From an uncultured Lachnospiraceae bacterium (GTDB taxonomy: Bacteria; Bacillota_A; Clostridia; Lachnospirales; Lachnospiraceae): a stretch of DNA of 21,164 nucleotides. Each line of letters opens with the position of its first letter. Position 1 is the first letter of the stretch. Positions 1-7,330 of the stretch are shown here, piece by piece. A program made the position numbers and the translations under genes. The notes beneath the pieces were generated by a model, which saw only the letters and a list, made by a program, of their open reading frames with translations, searched no databases and was not told the origin of the DNA. The stretch spans positions 1 through 21,164 of the forward strand of contig CAMWMM010000025.1 of NCBI GenBank assembly GCA_947175285.1, in the 5' to 3' direction.

Positions 1-204
1 ATAGACCCTAAAAATACAATAGCTATGAATGAATTAGGGCGTTTATTAGTTGCGTTAAAACGATATACAGAGGCAGAAGCTATATTCCACCATATTTTGG
101 AAATAGACCCTGAAAACACAATAGTTATGAATGAATTAGGGCGTTTATTAGTTGCGTCAGAACGATATGCAGAAGCAGAAGCTATATTCCATCATATTTT
201 GAAA
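1..204 (+). repeat. Tandem 102-bp repeat coding two TPR units
   Basis: Bases 1-102 and 103-204 are direct tandem copies that differ at about nine positions, all of them transitions. Each encodes one 34-residue unit beginning IDP. The next unit (205-306) is clearly more diverged. This indicates a recent unit duplication; more copies may lie left of the window. Confidence 0.9.
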
Positions 205-567
205 ATAGACTCTCAATTTTTACCAGCTATTATAGATTATGGACGCTTATTAGTCATTAGAAGACAATATAGTAAAGCAGAATATTTGCTTCAGTATGCT
301 TTGGAAATATTCCCACAAAATATATTGCTATTGAATGAGCTTACAAATCTATTTATCGTTATTGGTGAGATTGAGAAAGCAAAGCAGAGTATATATTTGA
401 TATTATCTTTGGACCCTGCAAATATACGAGCACTAATTAATTTAAGCCAAATATTTTTAGCAGAAAAGAAATATCATAAAGCATTGGATATTTTAGAACA
501 AGCAACAAAAATAAGCCCTACTAACAGTGAAATAATTAAGTTGAAAAAACATATATGTGAAACATAA
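1..567 (+). CDS. TPR-repeat protein, C-terminal part (5' end outside window)
   Basis: The frame is open from base 1 and the first in-window ATG (25) lies inside a repeat, so the gene starts upstream of the window. The visible 188 residues are five consecutive 34-residue tetratricopeptide units (pattern W/L-x2-L-G-x3-A-x2-Y-A-x-A-E) and a short tail ending ICET. TPR arrays are protein-interaction scaffolds. In Clostridia they often sit at the C-terminus of glycosyltransferases or in regulators, but nothing here identifies the N-terminal domain. The first two units are almost the same at DNA level (see the repeat). The DNA is more AT-rich than the pilus genes that follow, and about 800 bases separate the two, so a functional link is not indicated. 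Confidence 0.85.
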   Translation: MDPKNTIAMNELGRLLVALKRYTEAEAIFHHILEIDPENTIVMNELGRLLVASERYAEAEAIFHHILKIDSQFLPAIIDYGRLLVIRRQYSKAEYLLQYALEIFPQNILLLNELTNLFIVIGEIEKAKQSIYLILSLDPANIRALINLSQIFLAEKKYHKALDILEQATKISPTNSEIIKLKKHICET

Positions 568-654
568 AATAAAGAAGTTGCTATTGCGACGAACTCAATG
601 AAACCATAGTAAAAGATATAGAGCAAATCTTTATGCTTTGAAGATTACAAAATG

Positions 655-681
655 CCAAACACATAGAATGTGTGGATTTTT
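655..681 (+). terminator. Possible terminator after TPR gene
   Basis: ACACAT (659-664) pairs with ATGTGT (668-673) around a 3-nt loop, with outer CC/GG offset by two A residues, followed by ATTTTT at 676-681. It lies 90 nt after the TPR stop. The stem is modest, so the call is tentative. From here to 1138 I see no convincing gene. Confidence 0.45.
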
Positions 682-814
682 GAACAACAGTTTTAAGTGG
701 TAAAGTGTAGAATGTTGAGTAGGAATTATGCCATGGGATATTTTTCTGCGCTAGAGGCTTTAACAGCTTCCAGTTTATTGAACTGAAAAATTAGGAGTGA
801 TAAAAATAGCAATG

Positions 815-931
815 ATTTCTTGGGTGCAAAAAATAACGATAGCCGTCCATGCATGGGTGCATCTGCCTTTTTGAAAAGTGTTGATTTTAGGGCGTTTGCA
901 GTAAATGTAAAAACGATAGCACCCAAGAAAT
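815..931. repeat. 13-bp inverted repeat bounding 117 bp, unexplained
   Basis: ATTTCTTGGGTGC (815-827) is the exact reverse complement of GCACCCAAGAAAT (919-931). Inside, AACGATAGC occurs twice as a direct repeat (next to the left arm and overlapping the right arm), and CCATGCATGG forms a palindrome. No transposase and no clear target duplication are visible. It may be the relic of a small mobile element or a structured RNA. The rest of 682-1138 holds only AT-rich sequence and a T9 run near 1021. Confidence 0.5.
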
Positions 932-1138
932 AATTGTATCAATTTGGACACGCAATATGGTGTGACCAGTCGGATAATTGATAGTTAGTTTCCTGCTCAA
1001 TTCAGACAAATTCATATCCCTTTTTTTTTCTAAAAATTGAAAATGAAAATAAAATACCAGATTTAAAGTATTTTAGGCATTTTTTCCTTACATATGCTAG
1101 AAACGCAATACAGGTACTTTATCAGAAAAAAAGAATGC

Positions 1139-1167
1139 TTGCAAATACGGAAAAACTTCTATATAAT
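1139..1167 (+). promoter_or_regulatory. Sigma-A promoter of the pilus locus
   Basis: TTGCAA (1139-1144), a 17-nt spacer, then a perfect TATAAT (1162-1167). The predicted transcript start is near 1174. That leaves about 230 nt of leader before the pilin ATG, and the leader contains a structured RNA and a terminator. Confidence 0.75.
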
Positions 1168-1173
1168 TACCAA

Positions 1174-1358
1174 AGTTATTATTGTTGGAAGTTCGGTCAA
1201 TGCGAACCGTTCGGGTTACTAAAATTCCTGGGGACAGGTAGGATGCGGGGAGAATAATACCCGCATATTAGACTTTAGTACCATTTGGCAGTGTCTCCCG
1301 ACATATAATTACTCATTTTACGCGGCAGGGCTATTTGAAAATAGGCTGTCGTTTTTTT
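1174..1358 (+). promoter_or_regulatory. Structured leader RNA with terminator, candidate riboswitch of unassigned class
   Basis: Elements in order: hairpin CGGT/ACCG (1194-1197 with 1206-1209); linker TTC; GGG (1213-1215) opening GGTTAC (1214-1219), which can pair with GTACC (1278-1282); AAATTCCTG followed by GGGA and CAGG (1222-1238), a GNRA-capped hairpin; stem ATGCGGG/CCCGCAT (1243-1249 with 1260-1266); then ACCAT and an intrinsic terminator at 1323-1358. GGGGACA (1230-1236) could alternatively pair with TGTCTCCC (1292-1299, one bulge), which would compete with the GNRA hairpin. Such switching pairs upstream of a terminator are typical of riboswitches or attenuators. The conserved signatures of c-di-GMP-I, c-di-GMP-II, T-box, TPP, SAM and purine classes are not seen. 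The same core recurs at 12139-12245. Confidence 0.6.
1323..1358 (+). terminator. Intrinsic terminator in the pilus leader
   Basis: CGGCAG (1323-1328) pairs with CTGTCG (1346-1351, one G-U) and CTATTT with AAATAG, separated by a small GG/G internal loop and capped by a 2-nt GA turn. Seven T residues follow at 1352-1358. It ends 45 nt before the pilin ATG, so it must be read through or regulated for the pilus locus to be expressed from the promoter at 1139. Confidence 0.85.
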
Positions 1359-1403
1359 ATGCATGTAAATATTATTGGAAGATTTAAAGGAGGATTTTAT
1401 TCA

Positions 1404-1632
1404 ATGAAAAAAATGACTGAAAAAGTAAAAGTATGGTGCAAAGATATGGTGCAAGACCAAGGCAGTCCTGCGTGATAAGGCAGGCGAAAGTTATGTCGAT
1501 ACAGGCATCAAGATTTTGATTGCCGTTGTTATCGGGGCCCTCCTTCTGGCAGGGCTGTACACACTGTTTGGTGACGTTGTAATGCCGACCTTGACAAGAC
1601 GCATTACAGAAATGTTCAACTATGCAGGCTGA
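1404..1632 (+). pseudogene. flp: Flp-type major pilin, frameshifted by a direct repeat
   Basis: A good ribosome site (AAAGGAGG, 1386-1393) precedes ATG 1404, but that frame stops at 1473-1475 after 23 codons. The +1 frame, open to TGA 1630-1632, encodes the rest of a class III prepilin: KAGESYVDTG, with probable cleavage between G and E, then hydrophobic IKILIAVVIGALLLAGLYTLF, and a short tail ending FNYAG. TATGGTGCAA occurs at 1432-1441 and again at 1445-1454, a period of 13 nt. Removing one 13-nt unit joins the frames exactly and gives a 71-residue pilin, the usual size for Firmicutes Flp-like (DUF6133-type) pilins. No ATG, GTG or TTG lies in the second frame ahead of the cleavage site. Options are a switched-off phase-variable pilin, a recent loss, +1 ribosomal frameshifting, or an assembly error. 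Confidence 0.8.
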
Positions 1633-2063
1633 TGGAAATGGCAGTATGGGCAGGGAAGGGGATTCTTTTTGCCGCTCTGCTTATTGGTGCATCATATTGT
1701 GACATTCAATCCAGAAAAGTTCCGGATATCTACAGTGTTTTAATCATAGTGACGGCATTGTTTATACCGGATTTGGGAAAATGGTGGGGCATCCTATGTG
1801 GAGCCCCTTTTTTGCTGGCAGCTTTGACGGTAGGTGGAATTGGCGGAGCTGACATAAAGATTATGGGAGCTGCCGGGATGGTATTAGGTCTGAAACAAGG
1901 AATATTTGCCATGATAATAGGACTTTTTGGTATGCTTGCATATCATTTTGGAAGAAAAATTTTATTACACGGCACAAAAGAAATGGAACAATCATATCCC
2001 CTTATTCCGTTTTTAACAGCAGGAATGACGCTGACTTATCTGACACTCATTCCATTACAGTAA
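1632..2063 (+). CDS. tadV: Prepilin peptidase, A24 family (TadV/CpaA-like)
   Basis: A membrane aspartic protease that cleaves the leader from Flp-type prepilins at the inner face of the membrane. It has 143 residues and about four to five hydrophobic segments. The two catalytic aspartates of the A24 family are visible: Asp24 in SYCDIQSRKVPD, and Asp74 in GGIGGADIK, the GxGxxD-type motif. Like other Tad peptidases it lacks the N-terminal methylase domain of PilD. The ATG overlaps the pilin stop by one base (TGATG), so translation is coupled to the pilin frame. Its likely substrates are the pilin and the two pilin-like proteins at 6926 and 7327. A terminator follows. Confidence 0.92.
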   Translation: MEMAVWAGKGILFAALLIGASYCDIQSRKVPDIYSVLIIVTALFIPDLGKWWGILCGAPFLLAALTVGGIGGADIKIMGAAGMVLGLKQGIFAMIIGLFGMLAYHFGRKILLHGTKEMEQSYPLIPFLTAGMTLTYLTLIPLQ

Positions 2064-2072
2064 TAACAGTAA

Positions 2073-2103
2073 GGCAGGGACGCAGACGCCCTGCCCGTTT
2101 TTT
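2073..2103 (+). terminator. Terminator between prepilin peptidase and cpaB-like gene
   Basis: GGCAGGG (2073-2079) pairs perfectly with CCCTGCC (2089-2095) around a 9-nt loop, followed by CG and TTTTTT (2098-2103). No promoter fits between it and the next gene at 2133. It probably acts as a partial terminator, giving more pilin and peptidase mRNA than assembly-machine mRNA. Confidence 0.88.
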
Positions 2104-2132
2104 GGGAAAATATTGAAAGTTGGAGGTAAAGG

Positions 2133-2960
2133 ATGAAGATATTTAAAAACCGAATGGTATTGGGAATCACTTGTATTGTCATATCATTGATTATTTGTTT
2201 TGCACTTACACCGTTGATCAACATGGGATTATCAAAGAAAACAACAGTGGTGCGCATGAAACAGAATGTGCTGGAAGGCGAACAGCTTACGAGGAATATG
2301 CTGGAAGAAGTAGAAGTTGGAAACTATAACATGCCGGAGAATGTATTCCATTCCATGAGCGAAGTGGAAGGATTATACCTAACTGCATATGTATGTGCGG
2401 GAGATTACCTGTTCCCTGCGAAAGTATCGGCAGAAGCAGGTCTGGAAAACACCTACTTGTACCACTTGAATGGTGAAAAGCAGGCCATGTCTATTACCAT
2501 TGACAAATTTGCGCAGGGTCTGTCAGGAAAACTAAAGAGCGGTGATATCGTATCAGTTATCGCGCCGGATTATCAGGGAAGCAGGGAAACCGTTATCCCA
2601 CAGGAACTGCGGTATGTGGAAGTAATCGCTGTCACTGCCAATTCGGGATACGACGCAAACCTTGAGGACGGAAGGGATAAAGATGAAAAAGAGCTGCCTT
2701 CCACCGTAACACTTTTGGTAAAGCCGGAGCAGTCGGAGATCCTTGCTGGTCTTGAAGCGGAAAGAACTATCCATTTGTCATTGGTATACCGCGGAACTAA
2801 AGAAAATGCAACAAAATTTATAGAAGCGCAGGACCTCATATTAGAGGAATTGAAAGCAGCACAGGAGGCTGAACTGACGGGAGAAGGCGCAGAGGAAGGA
2901 ACGGAGGCAGACGCAAAAAGCGCAGAAAATGCCGAAAGTGGGGTGGACAAAGATGCTTAA
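2133..2960 (+). CDS. cpaB: CpaB/RcpC-like SAF-domain pilus assembly protein
   Basis: 275 residues. One N-terminal membrane segment (about residues 8-30) is followed by an SAF-like domain (about 39-100, with VLEGEQLTRNML and VCAGDYLFPAKVS) and an RcpC/CpaB-type region (about 118-235). The C-terminal 40 residues are rich in Glu and Ala and look disordered. In diderms CpaB supports the secretin. In monoderm Tad loci, which lack a secretin, it is kept and probably guides the pilus across the wall by binding glycans; this role is inferred. GGAGG precedes the ATG by 8 nt. It overlaps the next gene by 8 nt and lies in the Tad operon. Confidence 0.85.
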   Translation: MKIFKNRMVLGITCIVISLIICFALTPLINMGLSKKTTVVRMKQNVLEGEQLTRNMLEEVEVGNYNMPENVFHSMSEVEGLYLTAYVCAGDYLFPAKVSAEAGLENTYLYHLNGEKQAMSITIDKFAQGLSGKLKSGDIVSVIAPDYQGSRETVIPQELRYVEVIAVTANSGYDANLEDGRDKDEKELPSTVTLLVKPEQSEILAGLEAERTIHLSLVYRGTKENATKFIEAQDLILEELKAAQEAELTGEGAEEGTEADAKSAENAESGVDKDA

Positions 2961-3750
2961 TTACAATAACGCTTCGATTTTTCAGAGAGCAGAAGCAGAT
3001 GCACCGCCGTCAGGAAACGTGATTGCCGTCTGGGGAAGCCCTTCAGCGGGAAAAACAACGGTCAGTGTTAAACTTGCTCATTACCTTGCAAGCCGGAAGA
3101 AAAACGTGATTCTTCTTTTATGCGATATGGTTTCGCCTCCGCTCCCATGCTTATGCGGTCCTTCCGATTTAATTGCGGAACATTCCCTTGGGAGTATCCT
3201 GGCGGCCACACATGTAACACAGGGAATTATAAAGGAAAACTGCGTGTTCCATAAGAAGTACAAATACCTGACGATGTTGGGAATGAAAAAGGGAGAGAAT
3301 GTATTTACCTATCCACCCTACACACAGGTTCAGGCAGAGGAATTAATCCGTAATATCCGCATGATGGCCGATTATGTCATTATTGACTGTGGAAGTTACA
3401 TTGCATTTGACGTGCTTTCCGCAGTATCGTTGATTGAATCGGATCATGTCCTGCGGCTTGTTACTTGTAATCTGAAATCTATCAGCTATCTGTCATCACA
3501 GCTTCCGCTTCTTCAGGATAAGAAGTGGGATGCGGACAAGCAGGTTCGGATTGTGTCAGATGTCAGGTCAAACGAAGCGGCAAATTATGTGGAGCAGATT
3601 TTTGGCAAGATTTCCTATACCCTCCCGCATTGCGCGGAAGTGGAAACGCAGGCATTGGAAGGACGGCTTTTCCAGGATCTTTCCCAAAAGGAAAGCAAGG
3701 AATACAAGCAGGGCATTGAGGCGATCGGGAAGGAGGTTCTCGGCGTATGA
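2953..3750 (+). CDS. cpaE: CpaE/TadZ-like P-loop ATPase
   Basis: About 265 residues of a SIMIBI/MinD-type P-loop protein. A Walker A-like GSPSAGKTT lies at residues 28-36 and a hydrophobic Walker B-like strand YVIIDCG near 142-148. In Tad systems CpaE/TadZ places the pilus machine in the cell. The start is taken as ATG 2953 (MLNYNN), which overlaps the cpaB-like stop; an in-frame ATG at 2929 is possible but would extend the overlap. The sequence deviates from the canonical KGGxGKT (SPSAGKT), as is usual for TadZ relatives. The stop overlaps the tadA start by 4 nt (ATGA), showing coupling. Confidence 0.82.
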   Translation: MLNYNNASIFQRAEADAPPSGNVIAVWGSPSAGKTTVSVKLAHYLASRKKNVILLLCDMVSPPLPCLCGPSDLIAEHSLGSILAATHVTQGIIKENCVFHKKYKYLTMLGMKKGENVFTYPPYTQVQAEELIRNIRMMADYVIIDCGSYIAFDVLSAVSLIESDHVLRLVTCNLKSISYLSSQLPLLQDKKWDADKQVRIVSDVRSNEAANYVEQIFGKISYTLPHCAEVETQALEGRLFQDLSQKESKEYKQGIEAIGKEVLGV

Positions 3751-5114
3751 ATGAGACTATGACAGATTCCCGGTCACTCTTTTTCTCCCCAGAGGAAGAA
3801 AAGGACTTTCAGACAGTTTTAAAAGATGTGCAGGAATATATTTCCAGCAAATATTCCACCCTGATTCTTGATGGTGATAATGATGAAGTAAAGCAGCATA
3901 TCAAGCGCTATATCAGCAAATACGTTATGGACTACAGGATTCAGGTAAGGGGGATGAGCGAAGGAGAGCTGATTGACGCTATATATACGGAAATGGCAGA
4001 ATTCTCTTTCCTGACAAAATATATTTTCGGTACAGGGATTGAAGAAATCAATATCAATTCATGGCGTGACATTGAAGTACAGTATTCAAACGGAAATTGT
4101 GAAAAACTCAAGGAGCATTTCGAGTCACCGGAACATGCAATAAATGTGGTACGACGGATGCTCCATGTATCCGGGATGGTATTGGATAATGCAAGCCCCG
4201 CTGTACTTGGCCATCTGAGCAAGAATATCCGTATCGCGGTTTTAAAAACGCCTCTAGTGGATGAGGATGTTGGTGTAGCGGCATCCATCCGTATTGTAAA
4301 TCCCCAGTCCCTGACAAAAGAGGACTTCATAAAAGGCGGTACGGCAACGGGGGAAGAACTGGATTTTTTGTCGGAATGCTTACGGTATGGTATCAGCATT
4401 TGCGTGGCAGGTGCGACAAGTTCCGGCAAAACAACAATTACAGGCTGGCTTTTAGGAACAATTCCCGACAGCAAGCGTATCTTTACCATTGAAAACGGAA
4501 GCCGGGAGCTGGATCTTGTGCGGGAGCATGAAGGGACAGTCTGCAACAGCGTTGTACATACCCTGACAAGGGCATCTGAAAACGAGAAACAGAACATTGA
4601 CCAGGATTCCCTGCTGGACATGGCACTGCGCTTTAATCCGGAAATCATCTGTGTAGGGGAAATGCGCAGCTACGAGGCGTATACTGCACAGGAAGCGGCA
4701 AGGACAGGACATACCGTATTGACAACCATACACAGCAACAGCTGTGAATCTACCTATAGAAGAATGTGTACCCTCTGCAAAAGGAAATATGACATCAAAG
4801 ATGAAACACTGATGTCGCTTGTAACAGAAGCGTTCCCTATCATTGTGTTTACTAAGCAGCTTGAAAACAAAAAGAGGAAAGTCATGGAAATCATGGAATG
4901 CGAAATCCTTCCGGATGGCAGTACGAATTTCAGGACACTGTTCCATTATCATATCACGGAAAACCGTATAGAGAATGGCAGGTTTATCATTAGCGGAGAC
5001 CATGAAAAGGTGAACAGCGTTTCCGAAAGCCTGAAACGCCGTCTTCTGGAAAATGGAATGTCAAAGGAAACCCTTGCAAGAATTACGGGAAAGGGGGATA
5101 AGAAAAAATGCTGA
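3747..5114 (+). CDS. tadA: TadA/CpaF-type secretion ATPase
   Basis: The motor that powers pilin polymerisation: a 455-residue hexameric VirB11/CpaF-type ATPase acting at the cytoplasmic membrane with TadB and TadC. The N-terminal domain (about 20-190) is followed by Walker A AGATSSGKTT (221-230), the Asp-box region near RIFTIENGSRELDL (244-257), Walker B EIICVGEM (299-306) and the His box GHTVLTTIHS (321-330). All catalytic elements are present, so the motor looks intact even though the pilin is out of frame. It overlaps the gene before it (4 nt) and after it (7 nt). Confidence 0.95.
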   Translation: MNETMTDSRSLFFSPEEEKDFQTVLKDVQEYISSKYSTLILDGDNDEVKQHIKRYISKYVMDYRIQVRGMSEGELIDAIYTEMAEFSFLTKYIFGTGIEEININSWRDIEVQYSNGNCEKLKEHFESPEHAINVVRRMLHVSGMVLDNASPAVLGHLSKNIRIAVLKTPLVDEDVGVAASIRIVNPQSLTKEDFIKGGTATGEELDFLSECLRYGISICVAGATSSGKTTITGWLLGTIPDSKRIFTIENGSRELDLVREHEGTVCNSVVHTLTRASENEKQNIDQDSLLDMALRFNPEIICVGEMRSYEAYTAQEAARTGHTVLTTIHSNSCESTYRRMCTLCKRKYDIKDETLMSLVTEAFPIIVFTKQLENKKRKVMEIMECEILPDGSTNFRTLFHYHITENRIENGRFIISGDHEKVNSVSESLKRRLLENGMSKETLARITGKGDKKKC

Positions 5115-6037
5115 CGCTGGAACTGGCAGCCTGTATCGGAATGATCATGGGCTGTTTTATTTTGTTCGGAATTTCTTTGGAAGATTTCACTGCAGACCTG
5201 TTTGCTGGTATCCTTGGTAAACCACGGAATATTCAGGATGCAATCATGGAGGAAACCAATACAAAAAAAGTACCCTATATCAAGCGGGAACTCCTTGAAG
5301 TACAGGACATCCTGCAGACAACCGGAAGGGAAAAGCAGTTTCCTATGCTGTGTACGGCTTCCTTTGTCCTTTTTGCATTAGGTGCTTCACTGGCAGTCAT
5401 GATGGGCAATTTCTTTATGGTGCCGGTTCTGGCCATAGGGTTCTTGTTTATTCCCCTTTGGTACATCAAGCTGACAGCACACACATTTAAAAAGGATATA
5501 TCTGCGGAACTGGAAACGGCACTGTCTATCATCACAACATCATACCTTAGAAATGAGGATATCCTGACGGCAGTAGAGGAGAGCATTTTTTACCTCAATC
5601 CGCCCGTACAAACAGTATTCCAGGAATTTGTGACACGTATCCATATGGTAGATCCGGATATTGAAAGTGCGCTGCGCGAGCTGAAAACCAAAATCCACAA
5701 TGACACCTTTGAGGAGTGGTGCGATGCACTGCAGGAGTGTCAGGTTGACAGGAGCCTTAAAACAATACTGACGCCAATCGTGGCCAAACTGTCAGATATG
5801 CGTTTGGTAAATGCAGATTTGGAATATATGGTATATGAGCCACGTAAGGAATTTATTACAATGGTAGTGCTTGTAGTTGCAAATATCCCGCTTCTATATT
5901 TTTTGAATAAAGACTGGTTTGAAACGCTTACCACGACAACGCTTGGACAGTTAATGTTAAGCATATCCGCAGCATCCATTTTTTACTCTGCTGCACGTGT
6001 TGTCAAGCTGACAAAACCAATTGAATACAGGAGGTAG
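5108..6037 (+). CDS. tadB: TadB-like inner-membrane platform protein (T2SSF-type)
   Basis: 309 residues with an N-terminal hydrophobic segment (about 4-24), two segments around 83-122, a long cytoplasmic helical region (about 125-250) and two C-terminal segments (about 253-271 and 280-298). This is the layout of GspF/TadB platform proteins, which couple the ATPase to pilin extraction. The cytoplasmic stretch has the expected ELETALSIITTSYLRNEDI-like helix that precedes the T2SSF core. The start overlaps the tadA stop. It pairs with the TadC-like protein 3 nt downstream. Confidence 0.87.
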   Translation: MLTLELAACIGMIMGCFILFGISLEDFTADLFAGILGKPRNIQDAIMEETNTKKVPYIKRELLEVQDILQTTGREKQFPMLCTASFVLFALGASLAVMMGNFFMVPVLAIGFLFIPLWYIKLTAHTFKKDISAELETALSIITTSYLRNEDILTAVEESIFYLNPPVQTVFQEFVTRIHMVDPDIESALRELKTKIHNDTFEEWCDALQECQVDRSLKTILTPIVAKLSDMRLVNADLEYMVYEPRKEFITMVVLVVANIPLLYFLNKDWFETLTTTTLGQLMLSISAASIFYSAARVVKLTKPIEYRR

Positions 6038-6040
6038 GGC

Positions 6041-6913
6041 ATGATCATTATATTATTTGCATTCGGGACATTTTTCTCCATCGGATTGTTTTTAATCCTG
6101 GCGGAAGTATTACGCATCCCGACAATAAGAACCGTCCAGGCAATGTCTTCTGCCAGTAAGCTGGAATGGAAAGCCGCAAAAAGCATAGAAACAATTTTGA
6201 TGGATGGGGCAGTGTTGTTATCAAGGCACCTGCCCATGAATCCGCACAAAAAAGCACGGCTTACGGCTACCCTGCGTGCGGCCGGGATGGACACTTCCCC
6301 GGAGGTATATACTTCTTACGCCATTGTGAAAGCAGGAGTGCTCTTGATTGGAGTCATTCCCTGTCTTGCGATATTTCCGCTGGCATCCATTATGGTGCTT
6401 ATAACAGCATTAATGACTTATTTTAAAGAGATTGAAACCGCAGACAAGAAACTGCGTGCCAAAAGGGAAGTGATCGAGGATGAACTGTCGCGTTTTGCAT
6501 CAACCATTGAGCAGGAATTAAAGAACAGCAGGGATGTATTGTCAATTCTTGAAAATTACAAAAAAAAAGCAGGGGAGGAATTTGCAAAGGAGCTGGATAT
6601 CGTATGCGCCGATATGCGTTCCTCCAGTTACGAAGCGGCGCTTACACGGTTTGAGGCAAGATTGAACTCGCCGCAGCTCTCGGATATTGTACGGGGTCTG
6701 ATCGGCGTACTGAGGGGCGATGACAGCGCTGTATATTTTCAGATGCTCGTCCATGATTTCAAGCAGATTGAAATTCAGAGATTAAAGACAAAAGCACAGA
6801 AGATACCCCCTAAAATAAGGAAATATTCATTCCTCATGCTGATGTGTTTCCTGATTACCTATATCCTTATCATTGGCTTTGAAATCATAAAATCCATGGG
6901 AAGCATGATGTAA
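6041..6913 (+). CDS. tadC: TadC-like inner-membrane platform protein
   Basis: 290 residues with an N-terminal membrane segment (1-23), a hydrophobic pair around 92-127, a cytoplasmic T2SSF-like region rich in charged helices (about 128-255) and a C-terminal segment (about 263-284, FLMLMCFLITYILIIGF). It partners TadB in the pilus platform. GGAGG lies just before the ATG (aggaggtagggcATG). It follows tadB by three bases, so the two are co-translated. No defect is visible. Confidence 0.85.
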   Translation: MIIILFAFGTFFSIGLFLILAEVLRIPTIRTVQAMSSASKLEWKAAKSIETILMDGAVLLSRHLPMNPHKKARLTATLRAAGMDTSPEVYTSYAIVKAGVLLIGVIPCLAIFPLASIMVLITALMTYFKEIETADKKLRAKREVIEDELSRFASTIEQELKNSRDVLSILENYKKKAGEEFAKELDIVCADMRSSSYEAALTRFEARLNSPQLSDIVRGLIGVLRGDDSAVYFQMLVHDFKQIEIQRLKTKAQKIPPKIRKYSFLMLMCFLITYILIIGFEIIKSMGSMM

Positions 6914-6925
6914 GGAGGGAACAGT

Positions 6926-7330
6926 TTGAAAAAATGGAAAAGAATTTTGAGTGAGAAAAGGGGAGAGGGATATATTGATACGGCAGTCCTGGTGCTATGC
7001 GCCATGTTAGTGATTGCGATTGCCGTCAGGGTTTATCCGGTATATATTACCAAACTGCAGCTGGACAACTTTGCTGATGAACTAATCAGGGAAATGGAAA
7101 TTGCAGGCAGCGTCGGGACTGAAACATCCGAAAGAGAAAGAGCGCTGCAGGAAAAGACCGGGCTTACGCCTTCTGTCACATGGTCGAGGAGTGGAAACAT
7201 CCAGCTTAACGAGGAAGTGACAGTTACGCTAACACTGGACAGGAATATAGGACTGTTTGGCGGGTTTGGTTCCTTTCCCGTCCAGCTTACTGCCAGGGCA
7301 AGCGGGAAAAGCGAGGTGTACCACCGATGA
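6926..7330 (+). CDS. DUF4320 family pilin-like protein (TadE-like minor pseudopilin)
   Basis: 134 residues from a TTG start; AGGAGG ends about 7 nt upstream. A basic N-terminus ends in KRGEGYIDTA, then a hydrophobic helix (about residues 19-38). This is a class III prepilin signal with probable cleavage between Gly13 and Glu14. The rest is an extracellular beta-rich domain ending GGFGSFPVQLTARASGKSEVY, typical of DUF4320 proteins in Firmicutes Tad loci. It shares the G-E-(G/S)-Y site with the major pilin and the next protein, so one peptidase should process all three. It overlaps the next gene by 4 nt. Confidence 0.85.
   Translation: MKKWKRILSEKRGEGYIDTAVLVLCAMLVIAIAVRVYPVYITKLQLDNFADELIREMEIAGSVGTETSERERALQEKTGLTPSVTWSRSGNIQLNEEVTVTLTLDRNIGLFGGFGSFPVQLTARASGKSEVYHR

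Noticed and set aside
726..926. Minus-strand ORF of 66 codons in the first intergenic gap
   Set aside because: TTG start without ribosome site, spans the inverted repeat, composition unlike a real protein; not listed as a gene.
1174..1300. Leader as a c-di-GMP-I riboswitch because of GGTAGG..GCGGGG
   Set aside because: The remaining conserved GEMM elements (CACGCACAGGGCAAACC, GAAA receptor pairing) are absent; the resemblance is probably chance.
3941..4648. 235-codon minus-strand frame inside tadA
   Set aside because: Antisense shadow of a clearly coding tadA frame; Ser-rich translation without motifs.
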